From: Pandoraea cepalis
GTDB taxonomy: Bacteria; Pseudomonadota; Gammaproteobacteria; Burkholderiales; Burkholderiaceae
Direction of reading: 5' to 3'
DNA length: 64,000 bases
Assembly: GCF_902459665.1 (NCBI RefSeq)
Contig: NZ_CABPSL010000005.1
Location: forward strand, 62,001-126,000
The position numbers and the translations under genes are program-made. This document shows, one piece after another, positions 57,993 through 64,000 of this stretch. Under the pieces are notes generated by a model. That model saw only the letters and a program-made list of their open reading frames with translations. It was not told where the DNA came from and searched no databases. Position 1 is the stretch's first letter. Each line of letters opens with the position of its first letter.

Positions 57993-58631
57993 TCAGCGAT
58001 AAGGGTGGATTGTAGCGGATTCCGCCGCCGGCTCGTACAGGGCGGCATTGCCGGGGTTTTCCCCGGGGGCGGCACGCGTGGCGCACACGCGCTGCACGCA
58101 CGCCGCACGCGGCGCCGCCAACGTGACATCCTCGAACCCCGCCACACGCAAGCCGGCCTCGCGCGCCACGTCGAACAATTCACCGGGAGCCAACAGAAAC
58201 TGCGGATTGGACGGCTTTCCGTACCGTTCGTTTCCCTGCGCAAAGGTTTCGTAAATCAGCACGCCGCCCGGCGCGACACTGGCCGCGATACGCGAGAAGA
58301 GCGGTCGATGCAAATAGTTCGTCACGATGACGGCATCGAAGCGCTCGCCCTCGGCCAACGGCCACGGCGCGCCTTCCAGGTCGGCCGTCAGCGCCGTCAC
58401 GTTCGTCAGCATTGACATCGTGGCAAGCGCCGCCTCGTCGCGATCCACGGCGATGACATGCATGCCGCGAGACGCGAGCCAACGCGCGTGGCGTCCTTGA
58501 CCGCAGGCCAGATCGAGTGCGCGGCCGCCCGACGGCATCAGATGCGCCCAGCGCACCAGCCACGGCGACGGCGCGCCAGTACCGTGCGCACTACCGCCGT
58601 GCAACACGCCGGGAGCGAGCGCCTTCGTCAT
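57993..58631 (-). CDS. Class I SAM-dependent methyltransferase
   Basis: A 212-residue methyltransferase of the TehB-like group. The SAM motif is LDLACGQGRHARWLASRG (about 40-57), followed by VIAVDRDEAAL, FDAVIVTNYLHRPLF and ETFAQGNERYGKPSNPQFLLAPGEL. The substrate is unknown. Its ATG overlaps the trpS stop by 4 bp, so the pair is translationally coupled, an arrangement seen across related genomes. Confidence 0.87.
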   Translation of the reverse strand: MTKALAPGVLHGGSAHGTGAPSPWLVRWAHLMPSGGRALDLACGQGRHARWLASRGMHVIAVDRDEAALATMSMLTNVTALTADLEGAPWPLAEGERFDAVIVTNYLHRPLFSRIAASVAPGGVLIYETFAQGNERYGKPSNPQFLLAPGELFDVAREAGLRVAGFEDVTLAAPRAACVQRVCATRAAPGENPGNAALYEPAAESATIHPYR

Positions 58632-59830
58632 GAATATTGCAGCCCCATCGCTTCACGCACGTCGCGCATGATCTCCTGCGCCGACCGTCGCGCCTTCTCA
58701 CATCCATCGGCCACGATGGCGCGCAGCAGCGATGGATCGTCGACGTACTTCTGGGCGCGTTCGAGCATCGGTTGCTGCTCGCGCAGAATGCCTTCGATGA
58801 CCGGCTGCTTGCACTCGATACACCCGATCCCTGCGCTGCGGCAGCCCTTCTGCACCCAGTCGCGCGTGTCGTTGTCGCAATAGACCTGATGCAGTTGCCA
58901 CACCGGACACTTCTCCGGGTCGCCCGGATCGGTTCGACGCACGCGCGCGGGATCGGTCGGCATCGTGCGCACCTTCTTGGTGATCGATTCCGCGTCTTCG
59001 CGCAAGCCAATGGTGTTGTTATACGACTTCGACATCTTCTGGCCGTCGAGTCCCGGCATGCGCGACGCCGGCGTGAGCAGCGCCTGCGGCTCGACCAGAA
59101 TCAGCTTGCGTGCGCCTTCGAGATAGCCGAAGAGTCGCTCGCGGTCGCCCATGGACAGCGACTGCGACTCGGAGAGCATCGCGCGTGCCTGTTCCAGCGC
59201 TTCGTCGTCGCCCTGCTCCTGGTACGCCGTACGGAGCTCGAGATACAGCTTCGCGCGCTTGCCGCCAAGCTTGCGTGCGGCGGCCAGCGCCTTTTCCTCG
59301 AAGCCGGTTTCACGGCCGTAGAGATAATTGAAGCGGCGCGCAATTTCGCGCGTCATTTCGACGTGCGGCACCTGGTCCTCCCCCACCGGCACGTGCAGCG
59401 CGCGGTAGAGCAGAATGTCGGCCGCCATCAGCACCGGATACCCGAGGAAGCCGTATGTCGAGAGATCCTTCTCCCTGAGCTTCTCGATCTGTTCCTTGTA
59501 CGTCGGCACGCGCTCGAGCCAGCCCAGCGGCGTGCTCATGCCGATGAGCAGCGCCAGCTCGGCATGCTCGGGCACCTTGCTCTGGATGAAGAGCGTGGCC
59601 TGATTCGGATCGATCCCTGCGGCAAGCCAGTCGATCAGCACGTCCCATACGTTCTGTTCGATGACTTCCGGCGTCTCGTAGTGCGTGGTGAGCGCGTGCC
59701 AGTCGACCACACAGAAGTAGCACGGGTATTCCGACTGAAGCTGAATCCAGTTCTTGAGCACGCCATGATAATGGCCGAGGTGGAGACGACCGGTCGGTCG
59801 CATGCCGGAGAAAACGCGTTCGGGATACAT
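58628..59830 (-). CDS. trpS: Tryptophan--tRNA ligase with putative Fe-S cysteine motif
   Basis: A 400-residue class I aminoacyl-tRNA synthetase. MRPTGRLHLGHYHGVLKNW carries the HIGH-type motif; LDGQKMSKSYNNTI the KMSKS motif. About 70 residues are inserted between them (KALAAARKLGGKRAKL onward). The C-terminal part contains five Cys, four in the pattern C-x21-C-x6-C-x2-C (starting CPVWQL, ending GCIECK), close to the [4Fe-4S] motif of Thermotoga maritima TrpRS. It is longer than E. coli TrpS (334). Confidence 0.96.
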   Translation of the reverse strand: MYPERVFSGMRPTGRLHLGHYHGVLKNWIQLQSEYPCYFCVVDWHALTTHYETPEVIEQNVWDVLIDWLAAGIDPNQATLFIQSKVPEHAELALLIGMSTPLGWLERVPTYKEQIEKLREKDLSTYGFLGYPVLMAADILLYRALHVPVGEDQVPHVEMTREIARRFNYLYGRETGFEEKALAAARKLGGKRAKLYLELRTAYQEQGDDEALEQARAMLSESQSLSMGDRERLFGYLEGARKLILVEPQALLTPASRMPGLDGQKMSKSYNNTIGLREDAESITKKVRTMPTDPARVRRTDPGDPEKCPVWQLHQVYCDNDTRDWVQKGCRSAGIGCIECKQPVIEGILREQQPMLERAQKYVDDPSLLRAIVADGCEKARRSAQEIMRDVREAMGLQYS

Positions 59831-59855
59831 GGTCTCGTTATGTTCTGCAAAAACT

Positions 59856-60521
59856 TCAGGAAATCAGCGACAACAGCGGCGTGAGCATCCAGACGATGAA
59901 GTCACGCCCCCACTGAATCAGCGGCCACAGCCAGACACGGCCGAGCACACCGCTCACCACCAGGGCCATCACGATGAAGAACCCATAGGGCTCGACGCGG
60001 GAGAGGCGATAGGCTGCGCGCGCCGGCAGCAGCGACACGAGCACGCGGCCGCCATCGAGCGGCGGTACCGGAAACAGGTTGAACATGCACATCACGAGGT
60101 TCACCAGGAGACCGGCCTGCGCCATCATCATGAAGAACGGCTCGTGAACGCCGGCGATTTGCAGCCCCACACCGAACACAGCCCACAGTATTGCCTGGAC
60201 GAAGTTGCACAACGGACCGGCCAGCGCCACCCAGATCGTATCGACGCGCGGATTGCGCAGGCTGCCGAACGCCACCGGCACTGGCTTGGCATAGCCGAAC
60301 AGAAACGCCCCGCTCGTCATGAAGTAGAGGGCAAGCGGCACGAGCACCGTGCCGATCGGATCAATGTGCTTGAGGGGATTGAGCGTCACGCGCCCCATCA
60401 GATAGGCCGTGGGGTCGCCAAAATACTTTGCGACATAGCCGTGCGCGGCCTCATGCAGCGTAATCGCGAAGAGGACGGGGAGCGCGTAGACCGCAACGGT
60501 CTGGATCAGGTCTGCATTCAT
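59856..60521 (-). CDS. Site-2 protease family (M50) membrane metalloprotease
   Basis: A 221-residue polytopic membrane protease-like protein. The zinc motif HEAAH is in ALPVLFAITLHEAAHGYVAKYFG, and the third ligand Asp is in FNLFPVPPLDGGRVLVSLLP. About five or six membrane helices. It belongs to the small YwhC-like group without a PDZ domain; the substrate is unknown. ATG at 60521 chosen over an in-frame start at 60539. It is 25 bp upstream of trpS. Confidence 0.9.
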   Translation of the reverse strand: MNADLIQTVAVYALPVLFAITLHEAAHGYVAKYFGDPTAYLMGRVTLNPLKHIDPIGTVLVPLALYFMTSGAFLFGYAKPVPVAFGSLRNPRVDTIWVALAGPLCNFVQAILWAVFGVGLQIAGVHEPFFMMMAQAGLLVNLVMCMFNLFPVPPLDGGRVLVSLLPARAAYRLSRVEPYGFFIVMALVVSGVLGRVWLWPLIQWGRDFIVWMLTPLLSLIS

Positions 60522-60594
60522 AGCCGCGTATTGTAGCAAGCCGACCTGCGCGCCAGTATTACCGCGTATTGCAAGTCGGGCGACACGCGCCCGT

Positions 60595-61221
60595 TCACGA
60601 CAGGCCGAACGGCGCCAGCGAGCCGCGACCGCGACGCAGCACCTCGGGCGGCGTCACCGTCAGGTCGACCACCGTGGACGGTTCTTTAGGACAGGCCCCG
60701 CCGTCGATCACCAGATCCAGTTGCTTTTCCAGGCGCTCACGAATCTCGTCGGGGTCGTTCAGCGGCTCGCTTTCGCCCGGCAGAATCAGGGTGGTGGCGA
60801 GCAACGGCTGCCCCAGCGCCTCGAGCAGCGCCAGCGTGATGGCATGATCCGGCACCCGCAGACCGATCGTCTTTCGCGACGGATGCGAGAGCCGGCGCGG
60901 CACCTCCTTCGTCGCTTCGAGAATGAACACGTAGGGCCCCGGCGTCGTCGCCTTGATCAACCGGTATTGCCGGTTATCCACCATGGCGAACTCGGCCAGC
61001 TCCGACAGATCGCGGACCAGGAGCGAGAGCAGTTGCTTGTCGTCGAGACCGCGAATACGACGCAGGCGTTCAACGGCCTGCCGGTCGTCGATATGACAGG
61101 CGATCGCGTAGCTGGAGTCGGTCGGCAACGCCACGATGCCGCCCTTATCGATGATCTGGGCGGCCTGCTTGATGAGTCGTGACTGCGGATTTTCCGGATG
61201 GATCTGGAAGAATTGCGACAT
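60595..61221 (-). CDS. L-threonylcarbamoyladenylate synthase family protein (YciO type)
   Basis: A 208-residue Sua5/YciO/YrdC-fold protein. MSQFFQIHPENPQSRLIKQAAQIIDKGGIVALPTDSSYAIAC and KQLLSLLVRDLSELAEFA are YciO-like, as is TPGPYVFILEATKEVPRRL. YrdC/Sua5 members make the precursor of the t6A tRNA modification; whether YciO-type members do so efficiently is uncertain. It lies 12 bp downstream of the PHP gene. Confidence 0.9.
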   Translation of the reverse strand: MSQFFQIHPENPQSRLIKQAAQIIDKGGIVALPTDSSYAIACHIDDRQAVERLRRIRGLDDKQLLSLLVRDLSELAEFAMVDNRQYRLIKATTPGPYVFILEATKEVPRRLSHPSRKTIGLRVPDHAITLALLEALGQPLLATTLILPGESEPLNDPDEIRERLEKQLDLVIDGGACPKEPSTVVDLTVTPPEVLRRGRGSLAPFGLS

Positions 61222-61233
61222 AGCGTCGAAAAG

Positions 61234-62067
61234 TTACTGCCAGCGGCTCCAGACCGGGGTGAGATCGTCGGGCAGCGCAGGCAGCTTGCCGAGCAGCGCA
61301 CGGCTCTCGGTCGGTCCATGGAAATCCGAGCCACGCGACGCCAGAAAATCGTAGCGGCGCGCGACGTCGGCATACTCGCGGTACTGATCCGGCGTATGGC
61401 TGCCGGTCACCACTTCGATGGCCTCTCCGCCCAGTTCGCGGAACTGATCGAACAGTACCCCGAATTCGAGCGGCGTGAATTTGTAGCGTCCCGGGTGTGC
61501 CACGACGGCAATGCCCCCCGCCCCGCGGATCCAGCTCACGGCATTCTCCAGCGTGGCCCAGCGGTGCGGCACATAACCCGGCCGCCCCTCCGCGAGATAT
61601 TTCGAAAACACGTCGGAAACCGACGTGCATTTGCCGATTGCCACGAGATATCGGGCGAAGTGCGTACGCGAAATCAGATCGGGATTCCCGACGAAACGCA
61701 GCGCACCCTCGTAGGCGTGCGGAATGCCCGCGGCCGCCAATTGCTCGCTCATCTGCTGGGCTCGCAACGCCCGGCCACCGCGCGTGGCCGCCAGTCCATC
61801 GATCAGCGCGGGATTATCGGGATCGAGATTCAGCCCGACGATATGCACCGTGCGGTTGGCCCACGTAATGGAGATTTCCACACCGCTCACGTACCCCATG
61901 CCGAGCGCTTCGGCCGCCGCGCGCGCTTCGCGCTGGCCACCGATCTCGTCGTGGTCGGTCAGCGACCAGAGGTCGACACCGGCCTCAAACGCCACCTGCG
62001 CCACCTCCGACGGCGCTAGCGTGCCGTCGGACACTCGGGAATGACAATGAAGATCCGCGTTAAGCAT
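61234..62067 (-). CDS. PHP-domain phosphoesterase (RNase AM / 3',5'-nucleoside bisphosphate phosphatase type)
   Basis: A 277-residue PHP-domain metalloenzyme. Metal ligands are in ADLHCHSRVSDG, LTDHDEIGG, VSGVEISI, HPGRYKF and SRGSDFHGP. The E. coli relative (YciV/RnaAM) hydrolyses 3',5'-nucleoside bisphosphates and trims RNA 5' ends; the same activity is inferred. It lies directly upstream of the YciO gene, a conserved pair. Confidence 0.9.
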   Translation of the reverse strand: MLNADLHCHSRVSDGTLAPSEVAQVAFEAGVDLWSLTDHDEIGGQREARAAAEALGMGYVSGVEISITWANRTVHIVGLNLDPDNPALIDGLAATRGGRALRAQQMSEQLAAAGIPHAYEGALRFVGNPDLISRTHFARYLVAIGKCTSVSDVFSKYLAEGRPGYVPHRWATLENAVSWIRGAGGIAVVAHPGRYKFTPLEFGVLFDQFRELGGEAIEVVTGSHTPDQYREYADVARRYDFLASRGSDFHGPTESRALLGKLPALPDDLTPVWSRWQ

Positions 62068-62180
62068 GATGAGCCGCCGGGGGGGATGACATATCGCGTC
62101 CGCCCGGCACCGCCGTATGACGTGGTTGTGACGCCCTCATTCTACCGCTCAAGTGCCCGCGGCGCGAGTGACCCGCGGCC

Positions 62181-63071
62181 TCACTCCCGGCAGAAGTCGT
62201 CAATCAACCGGGCCACGACGTCGGGTTGGTCGTGATGCAGCATATGACCGGCATCCTCCACGAAAGCCTCCGTCAAATTCGGAAAGACCTCGAAGCGCTC
62301 CCGGAACGCCGCCGTGCCCTGCGCCCCGACGAAATGTCGCAGCACGTCCGAGTCCGTGGCTTCCACATGCAGGACGGGCGCGCTCACGTTGCCCCATACC
62401 GCCATCGCTTCATCGAGCCGGTACGGGTAGGGATTGGCAATCTTGTGCGCCGCATCGGCAAGCAAATGCCATTGTCCATCGGCGTCCTGGCGTGCCCATC
62501 GTTGTGCCAGCCAGTCCGCCCGCGCCTGCGTGAGGCGCGGATTGGTCTTGCGCAGCCGCGCCACCACCGCGTCGAGCGTGGCATAAGGACGCAACGTCGG
62601 CGCATGCTGCAAATCGTCGAGCCAACGGCCGAGCTGACGGATCGCCGCGATCGGCTGCGACGGCGGCAGACCGAAGCCCTCCAGATTCACGAGACGCCGA
62701 ACCCGCGAGGGCCGCACCCCGGCATACAGGCACGCGACGTTGCCGCCCATGCTGTGGCCAATCAGGCGGACCGCTTCGCCGGGCTCCGTGTAGACGTCGA
62801 GCAGGGCGTCGAGATCGGCGAGGTAGTCTGGAAACCAGTAGCTGCCGCAGCGGCCTTGCGCCACCGGCCAGTCGGTGAGGCCGAAGCCGCGCCAGTCCGG
62901 GGCGAGCACATGCCAGCGCTGCGCCAGCGTTTGCGCGACGAACTGGAACGACGCCGACACGTCCATCCAGCCGTGCAGCGCGAACAGCTTCGGCGCACCG
63001 GGCGCGCCCCACTGCCGGACATGGTGGCGCAGGCCGCGCACCGTCAGAAATTCGGATCGCGAATCGGTCAT
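62181..63071 (-). CDS. Alpha/beta-fold hydrolase
   Basis: A 296-residue cytoplasmic hydrolase. The oxyanion region is LFALHGWMDVSASFQFVA. The nucleophile elbow is LIGHSMGGNVA with catalytic Ser. Asp is probably in HVEATDSDVLR and His in DAGHMLHHDQP. Resembles lipase or dienelactone-hydrolase-like esterases; the substrate is not predictable. It is 81 bp downstream of the DUF455 gene. Confidence 0.88.
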   Translation of the reverse strand: MTDSRSEFLTVRGLRHHVRQWGAPGAPKLFALHGWMDVSASFQFVAQTLAQRWHVLAPDWRGFGLTDWPVAQGRCGSYWFPDYLADLDALLDVYTEPGEAVRLIGHSMGGNVACLYAGVRPSRVRRLVNLEGFGLPPSQPIAAIRQLGRWLDDLQHAPTLRPYATLDAVVARLRKTNPRLTQARADWLAQRWARQDADGQWHLLADAAHKIANPYPYRLDEAMAVWGNVSAPVLHVEATDSDVLRHFVGAQGTAAFRERFEVFPNLTEAFVEDAGHMLHHDQPDVVARLIDDFCRE

Positions 63072-63152
63072 GGCGCAGGCAGAAAGTGAAGATCGAAACG
63101 ATTGAGGAACGCCGAGTCTATCAGCGTCAAAAATGACGAATCGGCCGCGCCG

Positions 63153-64000
63153 TTACGCGAGCGCCTGCAGCGCGGCCAGTTCGTCGTCGTCGAAGCCCGC
63201 CGCCCGGCGGGCCTCCAGGTTGAACGGCCCGCGCAGACGCGGCGCACCATATTGCGCCGCGAGCCGGGCATAGGTCTCGATGGGATCGCATCCGGCGCGC
63301 TCGCAGCCCCAGCGATACCAACGGTTCCCGATGGCGACATGCCCGATCTCGTCGCGCAGGATGATATCGAGAATGGCGGCCCCGGCGGCATCGCCCGCGC
63401 TCGCCAGCTTGGCCTTGATCGGTGGGCTGGCGTCGAGCCCGCGCGCCTCCAGGGTGCGGGGCACCAGCGCGAGGCGAGCCAGCCAGTCGCCGGACGTCCT
63501 GCGCGCCATCTCCCATAAGCCATCGTGCGCCGGGAAATAGCCGTAGCGGTAAGGCTCACCGAGCGTCTCCAAATGCTGGGCAAGCAGAGAGAAGTGATAC
63601 GCCTCCTCCGCCGCGACCTGAAGCCAGTCGTCGTAATAACCGGTGGGCAGGCCGTTGAAGCGCCACAGGGCGTCGAGCGCAAGATTGATCGCGTTGAATT
63701 CGATGTGGGTGAGCGCGTGCAGCAAGGCGGCGCGGCCCTCGACGGACGTCGCGGCGCGGTGCTTCAACTCGCGCGGCGACACCAGCCGAGGCGCGGCGGG
63801 CCGACCGGGAATGCCGGCCTCCCCCGCGCGCGTCGGCGTCGCCGGCTCGGCCACCTCGAAGCGACGCTCGGGGTGCCAGCGCGCGCGGCCGTCTCGCACT
63901 GCGTCGCGAAGTGCTGTCACGCCGTGCGCCTTCTCATACGGATCGCACAGGCGCAGGAGCGCAAGCGTGTGCTCGCGGGCACACAACGCACCGGCGAATC
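63153..64000 (-). CDS. DUF455 ferritin-like protein, 5' end beyond the window
   Basis: At least 282 residues. Ferritin-like metal motifs are visible: THIEFNAINLALDALWRF, AAEEAYHFSLLAQHLE and LRDEIGHVAIGNRWYRWG, together giving the Glu/His ligands of a di-iron four-helix bundle. The reading frame continues without a stop through base 64000, and residues before the first possible TTG still look like the family, so the true start lies outside. Function unknown; relatives include tRNA-hydroxylase-like and other di-iron enzymes. Confidence 0.88.
   Translation of the reverse strand, partial: FAGALCAREHTLALLRLCDPYEKAHGVTALRDAVRDGRARWHPERRFEVAEPATPTRAGEAGIPGRPAAPRLVSPRELKHRAATSVEGRAALLHALTHIEFNAINLALDALWRFNGLPTGYYDDWLQVAAEEAYHFSLLAQHLETLGEPYRYGYFPAHDGLWEMARRTSGDWLARLALVPRTLEARGLDASPPIKAKLASAGDAAGAAILDIILRDEIGHVAIGNRWYRWGCERAGCDPIETYARLAAQYGAPRLRGPFNLEARRAAGFDDDELAALQALA

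Overview
The window is high-GC, densely packed chromosomal DNA from a betaproteobacterium of the Burkholderiaceae. Pandoraea or a close Burkholderia relative is the best guess. That rests on gene order (sdhCDA / GntR / mdh; secG, tRNA-Leu, nuoA-N, DUF2818; trpS, methyltransferase, dapA, bamC) and on family content (DUF2863, DUF1178, DUF2818). It is an inference from synteny, not from a 16S sequence. I see no prophage, insertion sequence, integron, CRISPR array or rRNA operon. One tRNA gene is present.

Layout: 1-7.7 kb carries TCA-cycle genes. These are the minus-strand sdhC-sdhD-sdhA (sdhA runs off the left edge), a GntR/UTRA regulator, divergent mdh with a clear promoter and a perfect 20-bp palindrome, a lysozyme-inhibitor-like exported protein, and acnA. 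7.9-17.8 kb is mixed: an Ada/AlkA fusion overlapping ogt (alkylation repair), DUF2863, a TrmB-like methyltransferase with a repeat-encoded Ser-Pro tail, an exported basic protein, an M14 carboxypeptidase, yaaA, a solitary PIN-domain protein, a methionine-type aminotransferase and a GST. 18.4-24.9 kb is a plus-strand acyl-CoA cluster: 3-hydroxyacyl-CoA dehydrogenase, enoyl-CoA hydratase, histidine phosphatase, APH-type kinase, acyl-CoA dehydrogenase and GST. It is followed by YegP, a MaoC dehydratase, DUF1178 and a Nudix hydrolase.

27.2-42.4 kb is the complete 14-gene NADH dehydrogenase I operon (nuoA-N, minus strand), closed by DUF2818 and a terminator and preceded by tRNA-Leu(GAG), secG, tpiA and a quinone oxidoreductase. 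45.6-48.1 kb holds an orphan LuxR-type HTH protein and a Cache-HAMP-PAS-GGDEF diguanylate cyclase with a sigma28-like promoter. 48.4-54.9 kb carries mutS, a degenerate phosphoesterase-like exported protein, slyD, the ribosomal-protein hydroxylase roxA/ycfD and a tiny alanine-rich lipoprotein. 55-64 kb is a minus-strand housekeeping block: MBL hydrolase, bamC, dapA, methyltransferase, trpS, M50 protease, YciO/Sua5, PHP phosphatase, alpha/beta hydrolase and a DUF455 ferritin-like protein that leaves the window.

Most of the window is core metabolism and respiration. The items most worth a second look are small: the 78-residue Ala-rich lipoprotein, which resembles Braun's lipoprotein in size, lipobox and C-terminal lysine; the sigma28-like promoter in front of the diguanylate cyclase; the repeated CATGTCCGAAAA element; and the operators around mdh and the acyl-CoA cluster. 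I found no convincing multi-gene novel system.
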